A stretch of DNA of 64,000 nt. Source: UBA10649 sp963842725 (lineage in GTDB: Bacteria > Actinomycetota > Actinomycetes > S36-B12). Below the pieces are notes generated by a model. The model ran no database searches. It saw nothing but the letters and a program-made list of their open reading frames with translations, and had not been told where the DNA came from. Each line of letters opens with the position of its first letter. Positions within the stretch are counted from its first letter, which is position 1. Below are positions 18,097 through 26,886 of this stretch, piece by piece. The DNA is taken from the NCBI GenBank assembly GCA_963842725.1, contig CAWJHN010000004.1:1116001-1180000 (forward strand), in the 5' to 3' direction. The translations under genes and the position numbers were made by a program.

Positions 18097-19866
18097 ATGA
18101 CGATCTCGACGGTGGGTGTGGTCGGACTGGGCACGATGGGCGCCGGCATCGCGCAGGTCGTGGCCCGGCACGGGTACGCCGTGGTGGCGGTCGAGAGCGG
18201 CGACGTCGAGCTGGACGCGGCCCGGGAGTCGATCAGCGGGTCGACGGCGCGCGCCGTCGCCAGGGCGAAGATGACCGAGGACGAGCAGTCCGCCCTGATG
18301 GGCCGCATCCGGTTCACGACCGACCTGGCCGACCTGGCCGACTGCGACCTGGTGATCGAGGCCGTGTCCGAGCGCCTCGACCTGAAGAAGGAGCTCTTCG
18401 CCCGGCTCGACGCCATCACCGCCCCGGAGGCGATCCTCGCGTCGAACACGTCGTCCCTCTCGGTCACCGACATCGCGGTCGCCACGTCGCGGCCGGCCAA
18501 CGTCCTCGGCCTGCACTTCTTCAATCCGGCCCCCGTCCAGGCCTTCGTCGAGGTGGTGTCCACCGTCGTCTCCTCGGCAGACGTGGTGAAGACCGTCGTC
18601 GATTTCGCGGCCTCCCTCGGCAAGGAGCCGGTCGTCGTCGACGACAAGGCGGGGTTCATCGCCAACGCGCTGCTGTTCGGGTACCTGAACCACGCGGCGT
18701 CCATGTACGAGCAGAAGTACGCGACGCGCGAGGACATAGACGCCTCGATGCGCCTGGGGTGCGGCTACCCCATGGGTCCACTGGCGCTGCTCGACCTCAT
18801 CGGCCTCGACACGGCCTACGAGATCCTCGACACGATGTACCGCCAGGGTCGCGATCGACTCCACGCGCCGAGCCCCATCCTCAAGCAGATGGTCACGGCC
18901 GGTCTGAAGGGACGCAAGTCCGGGCGTGGCTTCTACACGTACGAGGCGCCCAACTCGCCCGTGGTGGTTCCCGACGCGAATGCGTCGTTCGAGCCGGGCC
19001 GCCAGGCACCTCCGCGCGTCACGAAGAGCGTCGGCGTGGTCGGTTCGGGCACCATGGCGGCCGGCATCGTCGAGGTCTTCGCCAAGGGCGGGTACCCGGT
19101 CACGTTCGTCGCGCGCACGCAGGACAAGGTCGGGGCGGTGCTGGGGCGCATCGAGACGTCGCTCGCCAAGGCCGTCGAGCGCGGCAAGCTCACCGAGCCC
19201 GATCGCGACGCTGCGCTGGGCCGGATCGCCGGTACGACCGAGCTCGACGACCTCGCCGACGTCGACCTCGTCGTCGAGGCGGTCGTCGAGGACCTGGCCG
19301 TCAAGACCGAGCTGTTCACACGGCTCGACGCGGTGTGCAAGCCGGGCGCCGTGCTGGCGACGACGACCTCGAGCCTGCCGGTGATCGACATGGCCGCGGT
19401 CACGTCGCGACCCCAGGACGTGGTCGGGCTCCACTTCTTCAATCCGGCGGCGGTGATGCGGCTGGTCGAGGTCGTCCGCACCGTGGCGACGGCCGACGAC
19501 GTCGTGGCGACCGCGGTCGAGGTGTGCAAGGCGATCGGGAAGCACCCGGTGGAGTGCGGCGACCGCGCCGGGTTCATCGTCAACGCCCTGCTGTTCCCGT
19601 ACCTCAACGACGCCGTGCACATGCTCGAGGCGAACTATGCATCGGCCGACGACATCGACCTGGCGATGAAGAAGGGCTGCGCCTACCCGATGGGGCCCTT
19701 CGAGCTGCTCGACGTCGTCGGGCTCGACGTGTCCCTGGCCATCCAGGCGACGCTCTACCGGGAGTTCCGCGAGCGCGGGTACGCGCCCGCGCCGCGGCTG
19801 GAGCACCTGGTGACGGCGGGCTACCTGGGTCGGAAGACGGGTCGGGGATTCCGGGTCTACGCCTGA
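18097..19866 (+). CDS. Tandem (duplicated) 3-hydroxybutyryl/3-hydroxyacyl-CoA dehydrogenase
   Basis: 589 aa made of two complete 3-hydroxyacyl-CoA dehydrogenase modules (about 1-287 and 308-589). Each has an NAD loop (VGLGTMGAGI and VGSGTMAAGI), the catalytic-His block LHFFNPA, and a GFI.NALLF block with the conserved Asn. The first module has SNTSSL, the second TTTSSL. The family oxidises (S)-3-hydroxyacyl-CoA or reduces acetoacetyl-CoA; with thiolase and crotonase in the window it fits the acetyl-CoA to crotonyl-CoA steps. It lacks a hydratase domain, so it is not FadB/FadJ. First gene of a four-gene overlapping operon. Whether both modules are active is unknown. Confidence 0.92.
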   Translation: MTISTVGVVGLGTMGAGIAQVVARHGYAVVAVESGDVELDAARESISGSTARAVARAKMTEDEQSALMGRIRFTTDLADLADCDLVIEAVSERLDLKKELFARLDAITAPEAILASNTSSLSVTDIAVATSRPANVLGLHFFNPAPVQAFVEVVSTVVSSADVVKTVVDFAASLGKEPVVVDDKAGFIANALLFGYLNHAASMYEQKYATREDIDASMRLGCGYPMGPLALLDLIGLDTAYEILDTMYRQGRDRLHAPSPILKQMVTAGLKGRKSGRGFYTYEAPNSPVVVPDANASFEPGRQAPPRVTKSVGVVGSGTMAAGIVEVFAKGGYPVTFVARTQDKVGAVLGRIETSLAKAVERGKLTEPDRDAALGRIAGTTELDDLADVDLVVEAVVEDLAVKTELFTRLDAVCKPGAVLATTTSSLPVIDMAAVTSRPQDVVGLHFFNPAAVMRLVEVVRTVATADDVVATAVEVCKAIGKHPVECGDRAGFIVNALLFPYLNDAVHMLEANYASADDIDLAMKKGCAYPMGPFELLDVVGLDVSLAIQATLYREFRERGYAPAPRLEHLVTAGYLGRKTGRGFRVYA

Positions 19867-20177
19867 TGGCGCGAAAGCACCGGCGTCGCACCGACGAGGT
19901 CCGCGACCTGCCGGCCGCCTATGCCAACCAGACGGTCGAGCAGCACCCGGACGGGGAGTGGATCGTCCGGCGCATCTCGGGCTCCGCGTCGACCAAGCCG
20001 TACCGCTGCCCCGGCTGCGATCAGGAGATACCACCGGCCACCCCGCACGTGGTCGCCTGGCCGTCCGACGACCCGAAGGGCCTCGAGCATCGGCGGCACT
20101 GGCACACGCCGTGCTGGGCGGCCCGCGATCGTCGCGGTCCCCGCGGCCCGGGCTCCCTCGCGCCACCCCGGTACTGA
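19866..20177 (+). CDS. Small conserved actinobacterial protein with CPGC...HWHTPCW zinc-site-like motif
   Basis: 103 aa; its ATG overlaps the upstream stop by one base. The N-terminus is basic (MARKHRRR). The core TKPYRCPGCDQEIPPATPHVV and the later HRRHWHTPCW give four potential metal ligands (CxxC and HxHxxC), which suggests a zinc-stabilised fold. Similar small proteins are common in Actinobacteria and are often labelled ATP/GTP-binding without evidence; no nucleotide motif is visible here. Function unknown. Translationally coupled to the dehydrogenase, with the next gene 3 bases downstream. Confidence 0.75.
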   Translation: MARKHRRRTDEVRDLPAAYANQTVEQHPDGEWIVRRISGSASTKPYRCPGCDQEIPPATPHVVAWPSDDPKGLEHRRHWHTPCWAARDRRGPRGPGSLAPPRY

Positions 20178-20179
20178 CC

Positions 20180-20920
20180 ATGACGCAGTCGATCGTGGCG
20201 AACTCGGTGCTGCCCGCACGACGCGATCCGCTGCGGCTGCGGACGAGCGACGGCCTGACGCTGGTGGGGGAGCTCGCCCTGCCCGTGGACCGCGACCCGA
20301 CCGGCACGGTCATCTGCGTCCATCCGCTTCCCACGCACGGCGGCATGATGGACAGCCACGTGTATCGCAAGATGGCCTGGCGGCTGCCTGCCCTCGCCGA
20401 CCTTGCGGTGCTGCGGTTCAACACCCGCGGAACCACGAGCGCCGCCGGCACGAGCGAGGGCGCGTTCGACGAGGCGCGCGGCGAGGGACGGGACCTGAGG
20501 GCGGCGATCGATGAGGCGGGCCGACTCGGGCTGCCCGATCCCTGGCTGGTGGGCTGGTCCTTCGGCACCGACGTCGTGCTCAAGCACGGCGACGTCGAGC
20601 CGGTGGCCGGTGCCGTCCTGCTGTCCCCGCCGCTTCGGTACTCCACGGTCAGCGACCTCGAGGCGTGGAACCGAACGGCCCGGCCGGTCCTGGCCCTGGT
20701 GCCCGAGTTCGACGACTACCTCGTGCCCGACGAGGCCGTCGATCGGTTCTCCATCATGCACAGCGCCACGGTTCGCGCCGTGCCGGGGGCCAAGCACTTG
20801 TGGGTTGGCGAGCGATTCGTGAAGATCGTGCTGGACGCGATCGTCGGCATGGTCGCTCCCGGCCGGGCACCCCTGCCCACCGAGTGGTCCGGGCCTATGG
20901 ATCGGTGGAGCGACATATGA
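20180..20920 (+). CDS. Alpha/beta hydrolase, COG2945-like
   Basis: 246 aa. N-terminal VICVHPLPTHGGMMDSHVY and LRFNTRGT resemble the HPHP...RFNFRG pattern of COG2945 hydrolases. The nucleophile elbow is GWSFGTD (Ser about residue 132), and PGAKHLW near the C-terminus provides the candidate histidine. Substrate unknown; a thioesterase or esterase role next to acyl-CoA genes is plausible (inference). It overlaps the next gene by 4 bases (ATGA). Confidence 0.82.
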   Translation: MTQSIVANSVLPARRDPLRLRTSDGLTLVGELALPVDRDPTGTVICVHPLPTHGGMMDSHVYRKMAWRLPALADLAVLRFNTRGTTSAAGTSEGAFDEARGEGRDLRAAIDEAGRLGLPDPWLVGWSFGTDVVLKHGDVEPVAGAVLLSPPLRYSTVSDLEAWNRTARPVLALVPEFDDYLVPDEAVDRFSIMHSATVRAVPGAKHLWVGERFVKIVLDAIVGMVAPGRAPLPTEWSGPMDRWSDI

Positions 20921-21708
20921 GCGATCTGCACGTGCGCGACATCGGCGACGGCCCTGCGGTCGTGCTGCTGCATGCCTTCCCGTGCGACGGGCGCATGTGG
21001 GAGCCGGTGGCCGCCGATCTCGCGGCGGACGGCTATCGGGTCCTGGTGCCCGACCTGCCCGGCTTCGGACGGTCGCCGTCGCTCGGCGGCGAACCGGACC
21101 TGGACGCCGTCGCCGATGCCGTCGTCGACCTGCTCGCGGACCGTCGCATCGACCGATGCGTGCTGGGCGGGGTCTCCCTGGGCGGATATGTCGCCATGGC
21201 CCTGCTGCGCGAGCGGGCGGACCTCGTGTCGGCCGTCATGCTGTGCGACACCAAGGCCACCGCCGACGCCCCGGAGGCGAGGCAGAACCGGGAGCGACTG
21301 GCCGCCATGTGCCTGGCCGAACCCGACGGCACGGGTCGGATCCTGGCTCAGGCCGTGCTGCCAGGGCTGCTCTCGGACGCGTCCCGGCAATCCCGTCCCG
21401 AGGTGGTGGCGCGGGTCGGGGGCTGGCTCGACGAGGCCAGCGCGGACGCCGTGGCCTGGTACCAGCGGGCGATGGCGGCCCGGCCCGACTCGCTCCTGGT
21501 GCTGGCCGGCCTGAGGGTCCCGATCCTCGTCCTGTGGGGGGAGGACGACGAGCTGAGCCCCCTGGCCGAGCAGGAGCTCATGACCGCCTGCGTCGCGTTC
21601 CCGGAGTCCGTCGTCGTGCCGCAGGCGGGTCATCTGGCGAATGTCGAGCGACCTGACGAGGTCGCGGCCGCGATGAAGGCCTTCCTGGCGTCGTTGACGC
21701 GAGCCTGA
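20917..21708 (+). CDS. Alpha/beta fold hydrolase
   Basis: 263 aa. Oxyanion-hole segment VLLHAFPCDGRMW, nucleophile elbow GGVSLGGYVA, acid region LWGEDDELSP and catalytic His in PQAGHLANVE. It belongs to the broad esterase/lactonase/C-C hydrolase group; the substrate cannot be told from sequence. Last gene of the operon starting at 18097. The stop codon (21706-21708) directly abuts the stop of the convergent acyltransferase gene, with no intergenic base. Confidence 0.88.
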   Translation: MSDLHVRDIGDGPAVVLLHAFPCDGRMWEPVAADLAADGYRVLVPDLPGFGRSPSLGGEPDLDAVADAVVDLLADRRIDRCVLGGVSLGGYVAMALLRERADLVSAVMLCDTKATADAPEARQNRERLAAMCLAEPDGTGRILAQAVLPGLLSDASRQSRPEVVARVGGWLDEASADAVAWYQRAMAARPDSLLVLAGLRVPILVLWGEDDELSPLAEQELMTACVAFPESVVVPQAGHLANVERPDEVAAAMKAFLASLTRA

Positions 21709-23604
21709 CTAGAGTCCGGCTGCCCGCTTGATCAGCCGGGCATAGGCGCGGGCACCCGTCGGGGTCAGGTGGATGCCGTCCGACGCGAAGTACTCCGGAT
21801 GGTCGGCCGACGCCGCGTACCAGTCGGCGACCACGGCGTTCGGGTACTCGGGCACCACGTCAGCGATGACCCTGTTGTTGGGGGCCCGCCACGATCGGGG
21901 CATGCTGTCGTTCACGACGACGACCCGGGGCACGTCGGCAAGCGTGTCGAGCATCTCGCGCATCATGTCGGCCGGCAGCACGCCGTTGGTGCCGGGATGC
22001 ACGACGACGGCATCGGCGAGCTTGTCGCGGGCCACGTAGCGCTTGAGGCGGCCCACGAACGCGCCCGGGAATCGGGAGACCGCGGCGTCGACCTTCGTCC
22101 CGGGAATGACCTCCTTGAGGGTGTTGCGGGCGCCGAGCATGACCGAGTCGCCGATGGCGCTGAGGTTGCCGTTGGGGGGGATGGCGTCCGCGGCGCTGGC
22201 CTCGGGGGACGCCGACGGGGACGGCGCGCCCGAGGCTTCGTCATCGATCGACACCTCGGTCGGTCCGCCGTCGGCCAGGCCGATGGCGGCGACGACATCC
22301 GGCGCCAGACCCTCGGTGGCGGTAGGGGCGGCGGCCGTCGCGAGCGACGTGCCGACGACGAGGATGGCGACCGCACCGGTGGCGGCCACGATGGCTCCCC
22401 GTCGGTTGCGCTGCCTGCGCTCGCGGCCCGTGGAGTCGCGCCAGCCCGTGATCCAGCGATCCAGGGCGCCGCGGCGGATCGGCATCTCCAGGAATCGGAA
22501 GCTGAGCTCGGCGACGGCGAACGTGAGGACAAGTCGCACGCCCAGCAGGGGAATCCCGTCGAGGGGCAGGTCGAGCGCGGGCCGGGTGACCATGAAGATC
22601 GGCCAGTGCCACAGGTACAGGCCGTACGAGCGCTGCCCGACGTACCGCCACGGCTGAGTGCCGAGCCAGCCGCCCAGCGGTGCACCGGGATGCGTGGACA
22701 TGGCGATCAGGACAGCCACGACGAGGGCGAGGACGAGAAAGCCCCCGCTGCGGTACAGCCATGGCGTGAACTCGCCGACGAACAGGAAGAACCAGATCAC
22801 GGTCAGCAGGGCGGCGATCCCGACGCCGCTGATGATGGCCCGTGCTCCGGGTGCCAGATCGGTGCGCAGGCGCCCTGGGCGCCAGAAGGTGGCGAGGGCG
22901 GCGCCGATCAGCAGTCCCATCGCATGCGAGTCGGTACCGAAGTACGCGCGACTGGGGTCGGCGTACTCCGGGTATCCGCCCCGGATGGACAGGGCGACCA
23001 TCCAGATGGTGGAGAGCACCGCGAGGGCGACCGCGGTGAGGCGCACGCCCCGGCGCCCGGAGCGCCTGACGACCACGAAGGCCACCGCGGGCCAGACGAG
23101 GTAGAACTGCTCCTCGACGGCCAGCGACCACAGGTGCTTGAGCAGTGGCGGTCGGCCGATGAACTCGAAGTACGACTGGTCGCCCCAGACGTACCACCAG
23201 TTGTTGACGTAGAGCATCGAGGCCACGATGTCGCTGCGCGTCTGTGCGGCCACGTCGCGGTACAGGACCGCGACGGCAACCGAGACCACGGCGAGCATCA
23301 GCAGCAGGGCCGGGAGCAGTCGGCGGGCGCGCCCGAGGTAGAACCGGGCGAAGTCGATACCGGCGGAACGGTCGAACTCCTCGAGGATCAGGGTCGTGAT
23401 GAGGAACCCGCTGAGCACGAAGAAGACGTCGACGCCGAGGTAGCCGCCGCTTATCCAGGTCAGGTCCGCGTGGTAGAGCAGGACCCCGATGACCGCAAGG
23501 GCCCGCAGTCCGTCGAGCCCGGGCAGGTAGCCCATCTCGCCCTTGCGGCGACCTCGATCGAGGAGCCACGGCACCCGCTCGGTGCTGGCACTCGTGGCGG
23601 TCAC
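21709..23604 (-). CDS. Membrane O-acyltransferase (AT3) with C-terminal SGNH domain
   Basis: 631 aa from the GTG at 23604, chosen because a TAGCAT box ends 7 bases upstream; the ATG at 23613 lies inside that box. The AT3/OafA half (about 25-385) starts YLPGLDGLRALAVIGVLLYH and includes GYLGVDVFFVLSGFLI and the active-site region FFVLSGFLITTLILEEF. A linker helix leads to an SGNH domain with GDSVMLG, an Asn in HPGTNGVL, and SDGIHLT providing Asp and His. Such proteins O-acetylate cell-wall or surface glycans; the acceptor is unknown. Confidence 0.92.
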   Translation of the reverse strand: MTATSASTERVPWLLDRGRRKGEMGYLPGLDGLRALAVIGVLLYHADLTWISGGYLGVDVFFVLSGFLITTLILEEFDRSAGIDFARFYLGRARRLLPALLLMLAVVSVAVAVLYRDVAAQTRSDIVASMLYVNNWWYVWGDQSYFEFIGRPPLLKHLWSLAVEEQFYLVWPAVAFVVVRRSGRRGVRLTAVALAVLSTIWMVALSIRGGYPEYADPSRAYFGTDSHAMGLLIGAALATFWRPGRLRTDLAPGARAIISGVGIAALLTVIWFFLFVGEFTPWLYRSGGFLVLALVVAVLIAMSTHPGAPLGGWLGTQPWRYVGQRSYGLYLWHWPIFMVTRPALDLPLDGIPLLGVRLVLTFAVAELSFRFLEMPIRRGALDRWITGWRDSTGRERRQRNRRGAIVAATGAVAILVVGTSLATAAAPTATEGLAPDVVAAIGLADGGPTEVSIDDEASGAPSPSASPEASAADAIPPNGNLSAIGDSVMLGARNTLKEVIPGTKVDAAVSRFPGAFVGRLKRYVARDKLADAVVVHPGTNGVLPADMMREMLDTLADVPRVVVVNDSMPRSWRAPNNRVIADVVPEYPNAVVADWYAASADHPEYFASDGIHLTPTGARAYARLIKRAAGL

Positions 23605-23611
23605 GCCCGTC

Positions 23612-23617
23612 ATGCTA
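23612..23617 (-). promoter_or_regulatory. -10 box TAGCAT of the acyltransferase gene (leaderless)
   Basis: TAGCAT on the minus strand ends 7 bases before the GTG at 23604. It contains the first bases of the ATG at 23613, which makes that longer start unlikely. Confidence 0.6.
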
Positions 23618-23634
23618 CGGGAGTCGCGTCACCC

Positions 23635-24969
23635 CTAGGTGTTGCGGAATCGGTTGATCTCGGGGAGGTGCTTGGCCCGCAGTTCGGGGTTGGTGACGCC
23701 CAGGCCCTCGCTGGGGGACAGGGCCAGGACGCCCACCTTGCCCTGGTGGGCGTTGCGGTGGACCTCGTAGGCGGCCTGACCTGCCTGGTCGAGGGGGAAG
23801 GTCTGGGACAGGGTCGGGTGGACCATGCCGCGGGACAGCAGTCGGTTGGCCTCGAAGGCCTCGCGGTAGTTGGCGAAGTGGCTGCCGATGATCCGCTTGA
23901 GGTTCATCCACAGGTACCGGTTGTCGTACTCGTGCATGAAGCCGCTGGTGGAGGCGCAGGTCACGATGGTGCCGCCCTTGCGTGCGACGTATACCGACGC
24001 GCCGAAGGTCTCGCGGCCGGGGTGCTCGAAGACGATGTCGGCGTCGTCGCCGCCGGTGAGCTCGCGGATCCGCTTGCCGAACCGCTGCCACTCCTTGGGG
24101 TCCTGGGTGTGCTCGTCCTTCCAGAACCGGTAGCCCTCGGCAGAGCGGTCGATGACCAGCTCGGCGCCCATCGACCGGACCAGGTCGGCCTTCTCGGGAC
24201 TGGAGACCATGCAGACCGGCGTCGCGCCGCCGTTGACGGCGTACTGCGTGGCGTAGGCGCCCAGCCCGCCGGAGGCGCCCCAGATCAGCACCACGTCGCC
24301 CTGCTTCATCCCGGCGCCGTTGCGCGAGACCAGCTGCCGGTACGCGGTCGAGTTCACCAGGCCGGGGGTCGCGGCCTCCTCCCAGGTCAGGTGTCCGGGC
24401 TTGGGCAGCAGCTGGTTCGACTTCACGACGGCCAGCTCGGCCAGGCCGCCGAAGTTCGTCTCGAAGCCCCAGATCCGCTGCTCGGGATCCATCATCGTGT
24501 CGTTGTGTCCCGCCGGGGACTCCAGCTCCACGCTCAGGCAGTGCGCGACCACCTTGTCGCCCGGCTTCCATGCGTTCACCCCGGGCCCGACCCGCAGCAC
24601 CACCCCCGAGGCATCCGACCCGATCACGTGATACGGCAGGTCATGGCGCTTGGCATCGGCGTGCGTGCGCCCGTACCGCTCCAGGAACCCGAACGTGGAC
24701 ACCGGCTCGAAGATGGAGGACCACACCGTGTTGTAGTTGATGCTGGAGGCCATCACCGCGATCAGCGCCTCGCCCGGGGCCAGCGCCGGCACCGGCACGT
24801 CATCGAGGTGCATCGACCGGCGCGGGTCCTTGTCCTTCGACGAGAGCCCCTCGAACATCTCGGCCTCGTCCTTGTGGATCGTCACCGCCCGGTACGACTC
24901 CGGGATCGCGAGCCCCGCGAAGGCCTCCGCCGGTGCGTCGTCGACGATCGCCTGGCGAATCCGATCCAT
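23635..24969 (-). CDS. ccrA: Crotonyl-CoA carboxylase/reductase
   Basis: 444 aa, NADPH- and CO2-dependent reductive carboxylation of crotonyl-CoA to ethylmalonyl-CoA. The ATG at 24969 has GGAGG 6 bases upstream; an in-frame ATG at 25008 would add 13 residues unlike the family. Signature segments are SINYNTVWSSIFEPVSTFGF, HNDTMMDPEQRIWGFETNFG, the nucleotide loop IWGASGGLGAYATQ, and FEHPGRETFGASVY. These mark true Ccr rather than a plain quinone reductase. It is the last gene of the epimerase - small membrane protein - ccr set. Confidence 0.95.
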   Translation of the reverse strand: MDRIRQAIVDDAPAEAFAGLAIPESYRAVTIHKDEAEMFEGLSSKDKDPRRSMHLDDVPVPALAPGEALIAVMASSINYNTVWSSIFEPVSTFGFLERYGRTHADAKRHDLPYHVIGSDASGVVLRVGPGVNAWKPGDKVVAHCLSVELESPAGHNDTMMDPEQRIWGFETNFGGLAELAVVKSNQLLPKPGHLTWEEAATPGLVNSTAYRQLVSRNGAGMKQGDVVLIWGASGGLGAYATQYAVNGGATPVCMVSSPEKADLVRSMGAELVIDRSAEGYRFWKDEHTQDPKEWQRFGKRIRELTGGDDADIVFEHPGRETFGASVYVARKGGTIVTCASTSGFMHEYDNRYLWMNLKRIIGSHFANYREAFEANRLLSRGMVHPTLSQTFPLDQAGQAAYEVHRNAHQGKVGVLALSPSEGLGVTNPELRAKHLPEINRFRNT

Positions 24970-25029
24970 GGCTGGCCTCCGTGGCGTCACATGTTGGGTC
25001 TCTCCCATCCTGCCAGCACCGTACGGAGT

Positions 25030-25206
25030 TCACCGCCCGAAGCGGATCCAGGCTGCCAGGATGACGAGGGCCAGGACGACGACCAGGACGAGGAGCCCCG
25101 TCCGCGCCTTGCGCCAGGCGACCAGCAGGGCGATCGCACCGAGCACGCCGACCGCGACGGCGGACGCCGCGATGGACTGCTCGTCGGTGAGCGTGAACCC
25201 CGTCAC
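25030..25206 (-). CDS. 58-residue two-helix membrane protein coupled to the epimerase gene
   Basis: GTG at 25206 overlaps the epimerase stop as GTGA, a strong sign of a real coupled gene. The product is VTGFTLTDEQS followed by two hydrophobic helices, IAASAVAVGVLGAIALLVAW and LLVLVVVLALVILAAW, separated by a basic turn RKARTG, and ends in IRFGR. No family recognised; it may anchor or organise neighbouring enzymes at the membrane, but that is speculation. ccrA starts 60 bases downstream. Confidence 0.65.
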   Translation of the reverse strand: MTGFTLTDEQSIAASAVAVGVLGAIALLVAWRKARTGLLVLVVVLALVILAAWIRFGR

Positions 25207-25632
25207 TCGGCTGCGGCCTGCACCAGTTCGACGAGCACGCCACCGCAGTCCTTGGGGTGGCAGAAGTTGGTCAGCGAGCCGGCCGTCCCCACCTGCGCGG
25301 TCTCGAAGAGCATCCGCACCCCCGCCGACCGCAGTGCTTGGGCCGCTGCCTCGACGTCGTCGACGCCGTAGGCGATCTGCTGGATGCCCGGACCCGAGCG
25401 GTCCAGGAACTTGGCGATCGTGGATTCGGGGCTGAGCGGGGCCAGCAGCTGGATGCACGAGCCGGAGTCGCCGACGCCGAGCATCGCCTCGCGAACGCCC
25501 TGGCGCTCGTTCACCTCCTCGTGCAGGACGCGTCAGGCCGAACGTGCGGGCGTAGAAGGCGATGGCCTCGTCGAGATCCGGGACGGCGATCCCGACATGG
25601 TCGATGCGCGTCAGCAGGGATTCCATGGGCAT
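25203..25632 (-). CDS. mce: Methylmalonyl/ethylmalonyl-CoA epimerase, frameshifted
   Basis: A vicinal-oxygen-chelate epimerase split into two frames. The N-terminal part (RIDHVGIAVPDLDEAIAFYA) is in one frame, and the rest (NERQGVREAMLG, then GPGIQQIAYGVDD and VLVELVQAA) is in another. Removing one base near 25530 joins them as GLT-V-LHEEVNERQG and gives 142 aa, the normal length. It interconverts the (2R) and (2S) forms of methyl/ethylmalonyl-CoA, linking Ccr to the mutase. Start at MPM (25632) or MES (25626). The frameshift is probably a sequence error, since the remainder is fully conserved. Confidence 0.85.
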
Positions 25633-25638
25633 TATGTT
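25633..25638 (+). promoter_or_regulatory. Probable -10 box TATGTT for the thiolase-meaB operon
   Basis: TATGTT lies 31 bases before the thiolase ATG; the implied leader of about 25 bases contains GGTTGGGAG as ribosome site. The divergent epimerase gene starts one base away, so the promoter regions overlap in the 37-base interval. Confidence 0.4.
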
Positions 25639-25669
25639 GTCATCATCGAACCTGAGGTTGGGAGACCGG

Positions 25670-26866
25670 ATGTCCTTCTCGAGCGGATCCGTCATCGTCG
25701 CCGGTGCGCGCACCCCCATGGGACGCCTGCAGGGCGGGTTGACGTCCTTCAGCGCCACTGACCTGGGCGGCGTGGCGATCAAGGCGGCCATGGAGCGGGC
25801 GGGGATCACCCCGGACCAGGTCGACTACGTGATCATGGGTCAGGTCCTGCAGGCGGGAGCCGGGCAGATCACTGCGCGGCAGGCAGCGGTCAAGGCCGGC
25901 ATCGGGATGGACGTCCCCGCGCTGACGATCAACAAGGTGTGCCTGTCGGGGATCGACGCGATCGCCCTCGCCGACCAGTTGATCCGGGCCGGCGAGTTCG
26001 ACGTCGTCGTGGCCGGCGGCATGGAGTCGATGACGAATGCGCCGCACCTGCTGATGGGTTCCCGTGCCGGTGTCAAGTACGGCGACTGGACGATGATCGA
26101 CTCGATGGCCTTCGACGCGCTGACCTGTGCCTTCGACAAGATGGGCATGGGAGACAGCACCGAGAGCTACAACGCGCGCTACGACCTGACGCGCGCGGAG
26201 CAGGACGAGTTCAGCGCAACGTCGCACCAGCGTGCGGCGGCCGCACAGGCGGCCGGCATCTTCGCCGAGGAGATCGCTCCGGTCAGCGTGCCGCAGCGCA
26301 AGGGCGACCCGGTTCTGGTCGTCGACGACGAGGGCATCCGGCCCGAGACGACGGCCGAGTCGCTCGGCCGACTGCGGCCGGCATTCGCCAAGGACGGCAC
26401 CATCACCGCCGGCAGCGCCTCGCAGATCTCCGACGGAGCCGCGGCGGTCGTCGTCATGAGCCGCGCGAAGGCAGCCGAGCTCGGGCTGACGTGGCTGGCC
26501 GAGATCGGCGCCCACGGGGTCGTGGCCGGACCCGACGCATCCCTCCACGAGCAGCCCGCCAACGCGATCAAGCGGGCCTGCCAGAAGGAGGGGATCTCCG
26601 TCTCCGACATCGACCTGTTCGAGCTCAACGAGGCCTTCGCGGCCGTGGGCGTCGTCTCCACGAAGGCGCTGGGCGTCGACCCGGCGATCGTCAACGTCAA
26701 CGGCGGTGCGATCGCTCTCGGCCATCCGGTGGGCATGTCCGGCGCCCGCATCGTGCTGCACGCAGCGCTCGAGCTGAAGCGGCGCGGTGGCGGCATCGGT
26801 GCGGCCGCCCTGTGCGGCGGCGGCGGCCAGGGCGACGCCCTGCTGTTCCGGGTCCCGTCCGCCTAG
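25670..26866 (+). CDS. Acetyl-CoA C-acetyltransferase (thiolase)
   Basis: 398 aa biosynthetic-type thiolase that condenses two acetyl-CoA to acetoacetyl-CoA. The acyl-accepting Cys is in INKVCLSGIDA (about residue 91), with the GHPVGMSGAR His and the second catalytic Cys in ALCGGGGQGDA. It shares a strand with meaB and is divergent from the epimerase/ccr genes, so it fits entry into the ethylmalonyl-CoA route or fatty-acid thiolysis. Confidence 0.94.
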   Translation: MSFSSGSVIVAGARTPMGRLQGGLTSFSATDLGGVAIKAAMERAGITPDQVDYVIMGQVLQAGAGQITARQAAVKAGIGMDVPALTINKVCLSGIDAIALADQLIRAGEFDVVVAGGMESMTNAPHLLMGSRAGVKYGDWTMIDSMAFDALTCAFDKMGMGDSTESYNARYDLTRAEQDEFSATSHQRAAAAQAAGIFAEEIAPVSVPQRKGDPVLVVDDEGIRPETTAESLGRLRPAFAKDGTITAGSASQISDGAAAVVVMSRAKAAELGLTWLAEIGAHGVVAGPDASLHEQPANAIKRACQKEGISVSDIDLFELNEAFAAVGVVSTKALGVDPAIVNVNGGAIALGHPVGMSGARIVLHAALELKRRGGGIGAAALCGGGGQGDALLFRVPSA

Positions 26867-26886
26867 CCGTCGCGCGGCGGAGGGTC

